Positions 52,058 to 61,394 are shown, counted from the stretch's first letter. The stretch: 64,000 bases of DNA from Lysinibacillus sp. FSL W8-0992 (GCF_038008685.1 NZ_JBBOZQ010000001.1:4464001-4528000); one strand, 5' to 3'. Made by a program: numbers and translations. Notes: generated by a model from the letters alone, not told the origin.

Positions 52058-53070
52058 GATTCGATCTCTTCCTTTATCTCGATATTTAAAAAGGCTAAGG
52101 CATTTCTCCCTAAAATATCCCTTCTTTGTTCTTCTGAAAGATGAAGTGTCTCATCCACTATTTTCCCCGGTGGGATTTCCCTTAATAAGAAGGGATAGTC
52201 TGAGCCCATCACAATTTTGTCTGCTCCAAATCGGTCGATTAAATATTGAAGATTTAGCGGATCATAATTTAAAGAATCGAAATAGAAATTTTTCGCATAA
52301 TAGCTCGGTGGTTTACTCGTTAAGCGTAGATGCGGCCATACTTTCCACCCTTGATCTAAGCGAGGTAAAATATAAGGAAAAGAGCCGCCACCGTGTGCAA
52401 AACACACTTTAAGTTTTGGGAATTTTTCGATAACTCCGCCGTTAATAAGACTAGCAGCAGCAAGCGCAGTTTCACTCGGCATCCCTACCGTGTACATAAA
52501 ATTATGGCGCGGCATTCGGTCCTTCCCGAGCGTTTCCCACGGGTGAATAAATAAAGGCACTTCCCATTTCTCCGCCATTTCGAAAAATGCTGTAAAAGCT
52601 GGGTCGTCTAAATTTTTGCTGTTTACATTCGTCCCGATTTCGATGCCTTTAAGCCCTAGCTCATGTATGCAACGATCCATTTCACGAATAGCTACCTCTA
52701 CATCTTGGAGTGGCACTGTGCCAATACCGATGAATCGCTTCGGATATTGCCTCACCGTATTCGCAATAAAGTCGTTTTGAATACGAGCCATTTCCTCTGC
52801 CGCATGTGCCTCCGCCCAATAGGAGAACGTCACAGGAATCGGGGACAATACTTGTATATCCACCCCTTCAGCATCCATATCCTGTATGCGTTTTTCTGGG
52901 CTCCATACTTGGTCTGTCACTTCTCTAAACACTTGACCTGCTACCATAATATTCGCACCACATGTACAAGTTTTTTCTAATGTTGGCCAGCGCTCTCCGC
53001 CAAACTTCTCCACAAAGTTAGGAATATCTTCTGGAATAATATGAGTATGGAAATCTACTCGCATTGCCAT
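52054..53070 (-). CDS. nbaD: 2-amino-3-carboxymuconate-6-semialdehyde decarboxylase (ACMSD)
   Basis: A 338-residue zinc amidohydrolase-fold decarboxylase that turns ACMS into 2-aminomuconate semialdehyde and so diverts it from quinolinate. The zinc site begins with DFHTHIIPED (H8/H10); LFIHPWETLGKDRMPRHNFMYTVGMPSETALA has the next His, FAHGGGSFPYILPRLDQGW the catalytic His and Arg, and MGSDYPFLL the last Asp. Its ATG lies 16 bases inside the preceding gene, so translation is coupled. Confidence 0.93.
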   Translation of the reverse strand: MAMRVDFHTHIIPEDIPNFVEKFGGERWPTLEKTCTCGANIMVAGQVFREVTDQVWSPEKRIQDMDAEGVDIQVLSPIPVTFSYWAEAHAAEEMARIQNDFIANTVRQYPKRFIGIGTVPLQDVEVAIREMDRCIHELGLKGIEIGTNVNSKNLDDPAFTAFFEMAEKWEVPLFIHPWETLGKDRMPRHNFMYTVGMPSETALAAASLINGGVIEKFPKLKVCFAHGGGSFPYILPRLDQGWKVWPHLRLTSKPPSYYAKNFYFDSLNYDPLNLQYLIDRFGADKIVMGSDYPFLLREIPPGKIVDETLHLSEEQRRDILGRNALAFLNIEIKEEIES

Positions 53071-53588
53071 AAACTCACTTCTTCAGACATTACATGACCG
53101 CAATTTTTACATGTGCGCAGCTCTAAACTACCATTAAATTCTTCGATTGCACCTTTCACTTGTGTTTCGATATCTGTTAATTGCACCGTTTTTTTGTGCA
53201 TTTGTTGATCGCAGTTTTCACAAAACCATACGAAGTCCTCTAGCTCTCCCTCTGCCCGCTTCCTTTCTACGACAAGTCCAAATGTGTCGGCAATTCGATG
53301 AGGAGAGTGCGGCACATTCGCTGGTAGCATGAACACTTCCCCTTCTTTAATTGTAATCACTTCACGCTTTCCTTCATTAATTATCTCAACGAAGCAATCG
53401 CCTTTAATTTGATAAAAGAACTCATCAGATGGATCGACATGGAAATCTCGACGGCGATTAGGTCCGCCCAAAATCATACAAATAAACTCCGAATCCTCCC
53501 ATAGCACTTTATTGTTAACAGGTGGCTTTAAAGAGTCCTTATTTTCTTCGATCCATTTTAATAGATTAAATGCTTGTAATTTTGCCAT
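53055..53588 (-). CDS. nbaC: 3-hydroxyanthranilate 3,4-dioxygenase
   Basis: A 177-residue cupin dioxygenase that opens the ring of 3-hydroxyanthranilate to ACMS. Iron ligands H50, E56 and H94 and substrate-binding R46 and R98 match the known bacterial enzyme (one residue offset). The C-terminus has two CxxC pairs (C123/C126 and C160/C163), the rubredoxin-like iron site found in the bacterial form. It begins behind GAGGAG. Confidence 0.95.
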   Translation of the reverse strand: MAKLQAFNLLKWIEENKDSLKPPVNNKVLWEDSEFICMILGGPNRRRDFHVDPSDEFFYQIKGDCFVEIINEGKREVITIKEGEVFMLPANVPHSPHRIADTFGLVVERKRAEGELEDFVWFCENCDQQMHKKTVQLTDIETQVKGAIEEFNGSLELRTCKNCGHVMSEEVSLWQCE

Positions 53589-53689
53589 ACGAAACCCACT
53601 CCTCTAAAATTTTATATTTATATTTTTTTATTTATTTTAATACCGTGTTGAAATCGCTTACCGACTTTAATTACCATGATTGCCTACTG

Positions 53690-55123
53690 CTAAATAATCC
53701 CGCTTCCCGAACTCTCTGTAGTATCTTCTACAATAACCGGAGATTTCGTGTTCGCCTTCTTCCACAAGAAATAACAAGCTGTAATAAAGATTAACCAAGG
53801 GAATCCGAGTGTTAATGTGGGTTTAAAGTCAGGTGAGAACCATGTTGATAGTACAACAGACGTTAACAGGACTGCACCGAAAATTGTTAAGTACGGATAA
53901 CCAATCATTCTTACCGGTAATTTGCGCCCGTTCGTTTCATTCCATTTTTTACGGAAGAACAAGTGTGTAATAAAAATCATAAACCAAGCAAACATCGCAC
54001 CAAAGCTAGAAAGCGAAATCATCGTTGCAAAAGCCGCATCTGGTCTGACAACTGTAAAAATTGTCGCGATGGCGATACCGATAACAGAAGCAAATAATGC
54101 AACTGAAGGTACGTTTTTGCTATTTAATTTCCCCAATACTTTCGGCGCGTAGCCACCTCTTGATAAAGAAAACATCATACGTGTAGAAATGTATAATTGA
54201 CTATTCATTGCAGAAAGCGCTGCTACAAGTACGACGAAATTCATAATAGCTGCTGCTCCTGGGATATTCATAATTTCCATTACTTTTACGAATGGACTTT
54301 TATCGATTCCTGCCATCCCCCATGGCACAATCATTAGCATTAAAGATAGCGTTAATAAATAAAACAGCACAAGTCGAACAACGGCTGAACGAAGCGCAAT
54401 CGGCACTGCTTTTTCCGGATCCTTTGCTTCACCAGCACTGACAGCAATCATTTCAATACTTAAATAACTGAACAACGATACAAATATAGCAATCCACATG
54501 CCCCATACCCCATTAGGGAAGAAACCACCGTTATTTGTATAATTTTGAGTCCCAATAGCTGTGCCACTATCCGCGCCAACAATGACATATACTGCTAAAA
54601 TAATAAATCCAACAATCGCAGCTACTTTAATGACTGAAAACCAATATTCAACAGCACCAAATAATTTGACCGTTGTTGCATTCACATACAAAAGCACTGC
54701 TGCAAACAAGATTATCCAAACGATGGCAGGCACGGTCGGAAACCAATACTTCATATAAACGGCTACAGCTGTAACCTCCGTCCCGATTGCACATACTAAA
54801 CTAAACCAATACGAATAGCGTACCGAAAAGCCAGCCCATGGATTAATATACTTCTCTGCATAGGCACCAAACGACCCTGTCACTGGATGAGCTACAGTCA
54901 TTTCTGCTAAGCAGCCCATGAGTAATAATGCAATTAATGCACCGATTGTATAGCTAATAATGACACTCGGTCCTGCCAAGCCAATTGCCAAGCCACTCCC
55001 TAAAAATAACCCGGTCCCGATTGCTCCCCCGATGGCAATCATCGTTAGCTGGCGTGTTGTTAAGCTCTGACTTAATCCCTTTTCTCTTTCAACGATATCT
55101 TGCAAACGATTGTCTTGTGACAT
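53690..55123 (-). CDS. Amino acid permease (APC superfamily)
   Basis: A 477-residue amino acid/proton symporter with about 12 helices. LTTRQLTMIAIGGAIGTGLFLGSGLAIGLAGPSVIISYTIGALIALLLMGCLAEM is the N-terminal signature of AAT-family permeases (AroP/GabP type). AAAGGGGG precedes the ATG. Its position between kynureninase and the dioxygenase suggests it imports the pathway's substrate (kynurenine, 3-hydroxykynurenine or tryptophan). This would explain how the operon can lack the upper tryptophan steps. Confidence 0.88.
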   Translation of the reverse strand: MSQDNRLQDIVEREKGLSQSLTTRQLTMIAIGGAIGTGLFLGSGLAIGLAGPSVIISYTIGALIALLLMGCLAEMTVAHPVTGSFGAYAEKYINPWAGFSVRYSYWFSLVCAIGTEVTAVAVYMKYWFPTVPAIVWIILFAAVLLYVNATTVKLFGAVEYWFSVIKVAAIVGFIILAVYVIVGADSGTAIGTQNYTNNGGFFPNGVWGMWIAIFVSLFSYLSIEMIAVSAGEAKDPEKAVPIALRSAVVRLVLFYLLTLSLMLMIVPWGMAGIDKSPFVKVMEIMNIPGAAAIMNFVVLVAALSAMNSQLYISTRMMFSLSRGGYAPKVLGKLNSKNVPSVALFASVIGIAIATIFTVVRPDAAFATMISLSSFGAMFAWFMIFITHLFFRKKWNETNGRKLPVRMIGYPYLTIFGAVLLTSVVLSTWFSPDFKPTLTLGFPWLIFITACYFLWKKANTKSPVIVEDTTESSGSGII

Positions 55124-55149
55124 ACATTTTCCCCCTTTGATATTGTCGT

Positions 55150-56436
55150 TTAAGATACTACATTTCTTTCCATCCCATACTTTTCATATTGCTTTTCAGT
55201 CACGATTTCCTTTAATATTTCGACGGTTTCCCACACCTCCTCGAATGACGTATAAAAGGCGATTGGTGCGAGACGAATAATGTTAGGCGGTCTAAAGTCT
55301 GGAATGACACCCTTATCAACTAAAGCTTTGCAAATTCGAATCGCCTCATCATGCTCTAAGCAAACATGCCCCCCTCGTCTATCATCTTCATTTGGATTGC
55401 CAATTGAAAAGCCAAGCTCAGTTAGCTCTTGCTCGATTAAGTCCATCATATAACGTGTAAGCTTTAATGATTTTTGACGAATATTTTCGATACCAGCCTC
55501 CGCAAACATTTCTAATGAGCCGATAATAGGGGCTAAGCTCAGCACGTGCGGTGTACCCATTTGAAATGCCCCTGCAGATTCTTCCACATCTAATGAATGT
55601 GCCATATCAAACTGTTTATCTTTTTTGGAGCTGTACCAGCCAGCTAAGCCCGGATGAATGCCAAAATGTTTTTTATTCACATACAAGCCAGCGACTGAAC
55701 CAGGACCACCGTTGAGATACTTATAGTTACACCATATAGCAAAATCAACATTCCACTCACTGAAGTAATGCGGAATTGCCCCAATGGAATGACAAGCATC
55801 AAAGCCAATGCAAATGCCTCTTGCGTGTGCTTCGGCAGTTAAGCGTTTTATATCTAGTAGCTGACCACTTCGGTAAAGGACAGTTGGCAGCAATATGAGC
55901 GCTATCTCATCTGTCATCGCTGCGATAATATCCTCTTCTAAAATTAGCTTGCCATCACGACTTTTCACACGTACTAAATGCTCATCTGGATTATAGCCTT
56001 TTAACTTTATTTGACTCTGTAAGGCATAAATATCTGATGGGAATGTTAATTCATCCGCTAAAATTTTTGTTCGTCGCCCTTCTGGTTTATAAAATGTTGC
56101 GACAGCTTGATGAATATTGGAAGTCGTTGAACCGGCAATAATGACTTCGTTTTTCTCAGCTCCGATTAGCGGTGCACACATTTCACCGAGCTTCTCTGAA
56201 ATGAAAAACCATGGATACTTACCAGTTGTCCACCCTTTAATTCCGTATGCTTTCCATGATTCCATTAATTCATGGACATTTTCCTCGGCTCTTTTGGACA
56301 TTAAGCCTAAGGAATTGCCATCCATGTAAATAACACCTGATTGTAAATAAAATTCATCGCGGTATGATCGAAATGAATCATTCGCATCATATTGTTTTGC
56401 ATGCTCTTTGTTGTAAACGCTTTCTCTAGTTCCCAA
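55150..56436 (-). CDS. kynU: Kynureninase
   Basis: A PLP-dependent hydrolase of about 428 residues that cleaves kynurenine to anthranilate, or 3-hydroxykynurenine to 3-hydroxyanthranilate, plus alanine. [18 protein letters not shown] near the N-terminus, [43 protein letters not shown] with the PLP Lys (YKYLNGGPG) and [13 protein letters not shown] are diagnostic. Translation probably starts at TTG 56436, eight bases after GGGGG; an ATG at 56451 lies in frame but has no ribosome binding site. It is the first gene of the ten-gene operon. Confidence 0.92.
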   Translation of the reverse strand: MGTRESVYNKEHAKQYDANDSFRSYRDEFYLQSGVIYMDGNSLGLMSKRAEENVHELMESWKAYGIKGWTTGKYPWFFISEKLGEMCAPLIGAEKNEVIIAGSTTSNIHQAVATFYKPEGRRTKILADELTFPSDIYALQSQIKLKGYNPDEHLVRVKSRDGKLILEEDIIAAMTDEIALILLPTVLYRSGQLLDIKRLTAEAHARGICIGFDACHSIGAIPHYFSEWNVDFAIWCNYKYLNGGPGSVAGLYVNKKHFGIHPGLAGWYSSKKDKQFDMAHSLDVEESAGAFQMGTPHVLSLAPIIGSLEMFAEAGIENIRQKSLKLTRYMMDLIEQELTELGFSIGNPNEDDRRGGHVCLEHDEAIRICKALVDKGVIPDFRPPNIIRLAPIAFYTSFEEVWETVEILKEIVTEKQYEKYGMERNVVS

Positions 56437-56477
56437 AATTCTTTCCCCCATTTTTTAAATTTTCTGAATATGTTCAT

Positions 56478-56506
56478 AGTCTAAAATAAAGTTGACATAG
56501 TGTCAA
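56478..56506 (-). promoter_or_regulatory. kyn operon promoter with TetR-type operator
   Basis: On the minus strand TTGACA (56506-56501), a 17-bp spacer and TAGACT (56483-56478) form the promoter. The -35 element is half of a perfect inverted repeat (TTGACA, three bases, TGTCAA at 56492-56506), so a repressor there would block polymerase. Confidence 0.75.
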
Positions 56507-56646
56507 TATTATTTTTACCAAATTTTTTCAACGTCATTTGTAAAAATATTTCTAATGGGCTATGATTAAATGAAATAAATCATTGGATTATCAAGCAATA
56601 GCACGCTTATTATAAATAAAATAAGTCATATCTTGGAGGTCATTTA

Positions 56647-57264
56647 ATGAGTGAAGAAACGAAGCAAATCGACGGAAGAAATATGCGCTCTATCGCAACG
56701 AAACAAAAATTATTGGATGCCGCGCGTGACTTATTCTACGAATTTGGCTTTAAAAAAACTACTATTACTCAAATTATTAAGAGAGCAGAAACTGGTTATG
56801 GGACTGCTTACGTACACTTCAAAGGAAAAGACGAGATTTTAATTGCTCTCATGGAAACAGTCATGCAAGAATTTCTTGATATGGCCCACACACCTTTCTT
56901 ACCTACTAGCAAAGAAGAAGCAAAAGAGCTTGTCCTGAATCAAGTCACTGCTTTTTTAACGATGGCAAAATCCAATAAAGATATTATGAAAGTATTCGCA
57001 GAAGCGATTAGCCTTTCCCCTGCCGTGAATGAAAAGTGGGATGACATCCGAAAAACGAACATTCATTTTATTATCCGCGATATTACATATGCGCAAAGTC
57101 AAGGCTTAGTACGGTCAGATTTAAAAATCGATATCGTCGCACGCTCATGGTTTTTAATCAATGAAAACCACCAATGGGACCTCGTGCGTGATGATACGTC
57201 CGAGTCCATTGAGGATATTGCTTGGACGATTACAACGATGTATATCGATGGGTTATACAAATAA
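56647..57264 (+). CDS. TetR/AcrR-family regulator of the kynurenine operon
   Basis: A 205-residue TetR regulator: the N-terminal helix-turn-helix is TKQKLLDAARDLFYEFGFKKTTITQIIKRAETGYGTAYVHFKGKDEILIALMETV (about 18-72), with a C-terminal helical ligand domain. It begins behind GGAGG. It diverges from kynU with the inverted repeat TTGACAtagTGTCAA in its intergenic region. The same type of site occurs at 57612 before the LVIVD gene. The ligand is likely a pathway metabolite (kynurenine or anthranilate type). Confidence 0.88.
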   Translation: MSEETKQIDGRNMRSIATKQKLLDAARDLFYEFGFKKTTITQIIKRAETGYGTAYVHFKGKDEILIALMETVMQEFLDMAHTPFLPTSKEEAKELVLNQVTAFLTMAKSNKDIMKVFAEAISLSPAVNEKWDDIRKTNIHFIIRDITYAQSQGLVRSDLKIDIVARSWFLINENHQWDLVRDDTSESIEDIAWTITTMYIDGLYK

Positions 57265-57319
57265 AAAACCCAGATTAAGAACTGACCTAGTCATTTGAAT
57301 CACATAGAAAACAACCCAA

Positions 57320-57364
57320 TTAGGCTACTTGCTTCCCAAATTCTAGGGGAGTTAAGTAGCCTAA
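57320..57364 (+). terminator. Terminator after the TetR gene
   Basis: TTAGGCTACTTGCTTCCC pairs imperfectly with GGGGAGTTAAGTAGCCTAA and is followed by TATTTTTAT. Confidence 0.85.
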
Positions 57365-57425
57365 TATTTTTATATCCCTTCCTCATATCCTTTACGATTT
57401 ATCTTCTGAAGACTTTCGCCATAAA

Positions 57426-57478
57426 AAAACACCTCCCAAATGTTTTACATATAGCAAGCCCATTTTAGAGGTGTTTTA
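57426..57478. other. Second hairpin in the 510-base gap after the TetR gene
   Basis: AAACACCTC and GAGGTGTTT arms enclose about 33 bases. No gene is visible between 57365 and 57611, so this may be a weak or relic terminator. Confidence 0.45.
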
Positions 57479-57611
57479 TATTGTCTTATGATTAGGTTAG
57501 TCCATAGGAGATTCATCTTAATCTGTTTTTTTGTTTGAGATCTAATTTTAGCGTATAGGTAGGATAGAAGACTCAAATTTACGATAGTCTAAATATTCAG
57601 AAAATAAAAAG

Positions 57612-57641
57612 TTGACACCGTGTCATATATGATTGTAGTAT
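57612..57641 (+). promoter_or_regulatory. LVIVD gene promoter with kyn-type operator
   Basis: TTGACACCGTGTCAT (57612-57626) shares TTGACAC-nn-TGTCA with the kyn operon site. Its TTGACA is the -35 element, followed by TAGTAT with an 18-bp spacer. Confidence 0.7.
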
Positions 57642-57644
57642 TTA

Positions 57645-57665
57645 TTTAGTTCCGGAACAACTAAA
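57645..57665. promoter_or_regulatory. Second inverted repeat at the LVIVD promoter
   Basis: TTTAGTT and AACTAAA arms are separated by CCGGAAC. The site lies just after the -10 element, about 110 bases before the start codon. Confidence 0.5.
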
Positions 57666-57775
57666 TTTCACAATTTTTCAGCTTCAACTTATTTGTCACC
57701 TATACAATCTACATGTCTTTAGTAAAATGCTCTTACGCTTTAAAAAATTCATAGATTTCTAGGGGGATTGCGTTG

Positions 57776-59572
57776 ATGAAAAAAATTAAGTTACATCCTT
57801 TTCTGAGTAATTCAGCTTTTGCCTTTCTTATGATGGCCATTATTTTCTTCTTGTCTTTAGGCATTGCCTTTGCGAACGATGAAGCTAAAAAAGAAGAAAA
57901 GCAGGAAGCACCGCGCACAGGTCTGAACAAAAATGCACCTGATGCACCGCTGCCAAATAAAACGGAAGGCACAACAAAGCTTTTACCAGGTGAACCAAAA
58001 GAGCCCGCGCCTGACAGCTGGGGCTATGATGCGAAGACAGGGATTTTCACTCACCCAGCCGCAACACCGGATAATGAAGGTCCACAACCATTTGAAGGGA
58101 GTTTGCCTTATCTAGATCAAAATCAATATACAAAAAATATGAATGTAGAAGCATTCTATCCATACGTTATTGGTTGGGGACATAGCTGGCAAGCTACATT
58201 CGATCTAGACGGTCGTCGCTATTTATACGATCTTGAAACAGATATGTACAATGTATTCGATATTACAGATCCTAAAAATGCCAAGCGTATCGCCAATAAA
58301 TTAATTGACACAGATAAGGGAGACAAACGCTTCGGTCCAATGACAGTAAAATACAATAAAAAGTTGGACAAAACAATTGCCGTTCAATGTTACGAAGTAC
58401 CACGTTATGGTGTTCTATCGAATAAGTATGAATACCCTGAGCAAGTTAAGGCTATTAAAGAAAAAGAAATGCTGCGTGGATTCCGCATTTTTGAAGTGAC
58501 AAGCCCATTATTTTCAGAATGGGAGCTGCTATCTGAAACACCTTTAGATGCCAAAGCAAATGCAAGTGACCTTGTACAAGAAGGCTCTGGCTGTCAAGAC
58601 GTACCTGTCTATGATGGTGGAGATTATTTATTTGTTGCAGGTGCACCTGATGATTCCTTCATCAATACAGAGTATAAAAGCTATTTATACTCAGGCGCAC
58701 AAATGGCCTTTGATATTTCAGACCCGTCTAATCCGAAACGTCTTTCAACTTGGTGGGTGCCAGGTCAACGTGTAGGCGAAGAAGCAGCCTATAATAAAAA
58801 CCCCCACGCTGGCAACAAAACAACATGGATGGGTGCTCGCATGCCGCTATTTATTCCGACACCTGTAGAAAAGGGTGGCAAATACGGCTATGCAGCAATG
58901 GGTGGCTTTGGGTTTTATATTGTCGACATATCCGATCCGGCAAATATGAAAACGGTTTCACATATTGACATGCCAATGAGTGTTAGCGGTACTGAAGGGG
59001 ATAATATTGACGTTTCCAAAGTCGAAAGCACAGGCATTGTTTACTATAGCGGCTATCCACTTAGCGAAGACTGCCATGAGCCTTATAAGGAAATTTACGC
59101 AATCGATGTCAACAATCCGCTTGAGCCTAAAATCATTAGTACGTTAAAACGCCCGACACCACCAGAATCAGCACCATTCACAGACTTTTGCCAACGTCGC
59201 GGCAGCTTTGGACCGAAGCGGAGTGGCTATGCAACCATTAATCCAGGTGTTCCGAGCGACCAATATATCCCTTACGCCTTCTACAATGCAGGTGTCCAAA
59301 TTTTTGACGTAACCAACCCAACAGAATCAACAATCGAAGCATACTTTGTGCCGAAAATGTCTGGAGAAATTCCAAATGAAGATGGCACAACTACAACAAG
59401 CGACCATTCTAATCCGGTACACGGCATTTTCGTCGAATGGGACCGAAATTTAATTTGGGCATTTTCAAACCATGGCATGTATGCCCTATCTACACCTTTA
59501 CTCGGTGACCCGGTCATCGGTTTACCGAAGCCCGTAGAGGAGGATAAACAAACGCAAAAAAGTAAAAAGTAA
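57776..59572 (+). CDS. Secreted LVIVD-repeat beta-propeller protein
   Basis: A 598-residue exported protein: signal peptide (1-34, ending AFAN), a charged linker, then a propeller-like region with repeated VDISDPANMK, FDISDPSNPK, FDITDPKNAK, IDVNNPLEPK and FDVTNPTES motifs of LVIVD repeats. Four conserved-looking Cys residues occur (QCYEVP, GCQDVP, EDCHEP, FCQRRG). The ATG at 57776 follows AGGGGGA. The activity is unknown to me. The promoter shares the operator of the kynurenine operon, so it may act in the same pathway, for instance as an extracytoplasmic binding or redox protein. That link is inference. Confidence 0.75.
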   Translation: MKKIKLHPFLSNSAFAFLMMAIIFFLSLGIAFANDEAKKEEKQEAPRTGLNKNAPDAPLPNKTEGTTKLLPGEPKEPAPDSWGYDAKTGIFTHPAATPDNEGPQPFEGSLPYLDQNQYTKNMNVEAFYPYVIGWGHSWQATFDLDGRRYLYDLETDMYNVFDITDPKNAKRIANKLIDTDKGDKRFGPMTVKYNKKLDKTIAVQCYEVPRYGVLSNKYEYPEQVKAIKEKEMLRGFRIFEVTSPLFSEWELLSETPLDAKANASDLVQEGSGCQDVPVYDGGDYLFVAGAPDDSFINTEYKSYLYSGAQMAFDISDPSNPKRLSTWWVPGQRVGEEAAYNKNPHAGNKTTWMGARMPLFIPTPVEKGGKYGYAAMGGFGFYIVDISDPANMKTVSHIDMPMSVSGTEGDNIDVSKVESTGIVYYSGYPLSEDCHEPYKEIYAIDVNNPLEPKIISTLKRPTPPESAPFTDFCQRRGSFGPKRSGYATINPGVPSDQYIPYAFYNAGVQIFDVTNPTESTIEAYFVPKMSGEIPNEDGTTTTSDHSNPVHGIFVEWDRNLIWAFSNHGMYALSTPLLGDPVIGLPKPVEEDKQTQKSKK

Positions 59573-59580
59573 ATTTAAAA

Positions 59581-59611
59581 AACCGAACGACTATTGGAAA
59601 GTCGTTCGGTT
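59581..59611 (+). terminator. Terminator after the LVIVD gene
   Basis: A perfect AACCGAACGAC stem with a 9-base loop, followed by TTTTTTT. Confidence 0.95.
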
Positions 59612-59619
59612 TTTTTAGT

Positions 59620-59911
59620 ATTTGGGCATGCGATGTTCGGAAATGAATTGGATTTACGCCAAGTTTTTTTGGACACCAAGCGGCTTGATTCGCCACTTAT
59701 GTGAAAAGCTTAAATACGAGATTGCCATAACAGCTTACGTTCTAATCATTTCATAAAAAAAACCTCCAACTACATTCGTTTCCATAATTGTCCCATGTCA
59801 GTTTAATTCGTTGAAGGTGTGTTGTATTTGGCGCTTACCCATAGATTACATGAACGTTTATTACTTTATTTGTCGATGCTTCAAATCTAAAAACATAAAA
59901 CTTCAACTATT
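59620..59911. other. Intergenic region, nothing recognised
   Basis: About 290 bases between convergent genes. I see no reading frame with a ribosome binding site and no strong repeat. Confidence 0.5.
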
Positions 59912-60727
59912 TTATTGCTTTGCTGGAACAAACCCATTTTCCACTGCATCTTCCTCAGTACAGAACATTTCTTCTGCTACTGTATTGTCATAATCCCGTT
60001 GTCCTGGCATATGGTATATTTTATTACCTTTGGAATTAATATTCCCTTTAATTTTACAGCTCTCATTACTGCTAGTATTATTTGAGTCATCTTCATCTGC
60101 TTTAGTTGGATTTTCATCTTTCACAGCATCATAATACGCTTCTTTATCATAACCGCGATTTGTTACATAGTCTTCAACTGACCAAATACCAATAGCAGAT
60201 TGTTGCGCAGTTTTTTGAATGGATTTAAACCAATCGACATGCTTTGTATTTGGATCATAAATATAAGCCACGCGTGCTAATCCATTTTTCAATAGTTGCT
60301 CTTGAACACTAATTCCATCTTTCGTATATACATATGCTAGTAATCTTTTATATTTATCCCGATACGAAACATCAAATTCTAAATAAACTGTATCTTGTCC
60401 AGCTAGTAGTTGCTTTGCAAATTCTTTCGCTTCTGGCCCAAAAGGTTGTACTCCTAACGTTTCGTGATTCGTTTCAGGAGTATCTACAAGTAGAAAACGC
60501 ACTTTTTCAGAGCTACCATTATATTTTATTCTTATTGTGTCGCCGTCAATTACATCCTGTAGCTCATATTCTTCAAATTTACTTATATCATGCTTTTCAG
60601 CAGTTTCCTTTGTTGAAGCTACAATTCCTTGTATATCTTCAGCTTTACCACTTACGGTGCTAGATTCTTCTGTACATCCACTAATAATCAATGTTGAAAA
60701 GAACAAAGCTAATAATAATTTTTTCAA
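59912..60727 (-). CDS. Thermonuclease-family lipoprotein (YncB-like)
   Basis: A 271-residue lipoprotein: LLLALFFSTLIISGC gives the lipidated Cys at about 18. The nuclease domain (about 50-195) has VIDGDTIRIKYNG, VRFLLVDTPETNHE and YRDKYKRLLAYVY, with the Asp, Arg, Glu and Arg of staphylococcal nuclease. A C-terminal module, CKIKGNINSKGNKIYHMPGQRDYDNT...FCTEEDAVENGFVPAK, occurs in many surface nucleases and nuclease toxins. It starts at TTG after AAGGAAGTAGG. It probably degrades extracellular DNA or RNA using calcium. Confidence 0.9.
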   Translation of the reverse strand: MKKLLLALFFSTLIISGCTEESSTVSGKAEDIQGIVASTKETAEKHDISKFEEYELQDVIDGDTIRIKYNGSSEKVRFLLVDTPETNHETLGVQPFGPEAKEFAKQLLAGQDTVYLEFDVSYRDKYKRLLAYVYTKDGISVQEQLLKNGLARVAYIYDPNTKHVDWFKSIQKTAQQSAIGIWSVEDYVTNRGYDKEAYYDAVKDENPTKADEDDSNNTSSNESCKIKGNINSKGNKIYHMPGQRDYDNTVAEEMFCTEEDAVENGFVPAKQ

Positions 60728-60831
60728 TTCAATATCCTACTTCCTTAAAGTTAAACTATATTTTTAAATTCCATACACTTATTTCTCTAAAATCAAAAAT
60801 CCTCAGTTATTTTAAACTGAAGATTTAAAAT

Positions 60832-60912
60832 TTATCTGAATATTAAATACAAAATAACAGCAAAAATAATTGTTCCGCTAGTAATTAACGTTTTAATATC
60901 TTTGTCACTCAT
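60832..60912 (-). CDS. Small membrane peptide, 26 residues
   Basis: A 26-residue frame (MSDKDIKTLITSGTIIFAV ...) with a charged N-terminus, one membrane helix (about residues 9-25) and a final Arg. AGAGAGGT lies seven bases before the ATG, which supports translation. It lies 105 bases upstream of the nuclease gene on the same strand. The function is unknown; it resembles the many one-helix small proteins of Bacillus. Confirmation needs conservation or ribosome profiling. Confidence 0.55.
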   Translation of the reverse strand: MSDKDIKTLITSGTIIFAVILYLIFR

Positions 60913-61172
60913 TTTCAGTACCTCTCTTCTTACATCATTATTACAAAACTTTATTTAATTATATTATCAATAAAGTCGACTAATATCACAATGAATTTGA
61001 TTTGTCTTCTGAAGAATTTTTCAATTTTACTCCGAGTATGACTCTACCAATAAAAAATCTTCCGTCTCAAATAAAATATCAAGCTATGTTATGCAAGTTA
61101 TGTAGATGGTGGAACATTGCTAATAGGTCATAAAAATTACTAAACACTATAACGTCAAAGGGGATTACTGTC
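60913..61172. other. Intergenic region, nothing recognised
   Basis: About 260 AT-rich bases upstream of the small peptide gene and before the first repeat element. It should hold the promoter of the peptide and nuclease genes. No operator stands out. Confidence 0.45.
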
Positions 61173-61301
61173 GTTGATTTCCGTTACGGGCGCGCTTTCC
61201 GCGGGTACATCGTAAGCCGCAACTCTCGCTTACGCGCGGTTTGTTGCGTCTTACGTTTTGTGCTGTTCCCGCAGGAGTCGACGCCCTTCACTTCAATCAA
61301 C
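61173..61301. repeat. Bacillaceae-type intergenic element, copy 1
   Basis: A 129-bp GC-rich element bounded by GTTGAT and ATCAAC, with TTTCCGCGGG near one end and CCCGCAGGAGTCGACGCCC near the other. Related elements are common between genes in Bacillaceae. A close second copy lies 94 bp downstream. Confidence 0.85.
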
Positions 61302-61394
61302 TTAATAAGCACGAAAAACAGGCTACTTTCAATAAAAAATTTGTGGTCATGGCATAAAAAGGTTTAGTCGAAATAAATATAAAAGACTTCTGCC

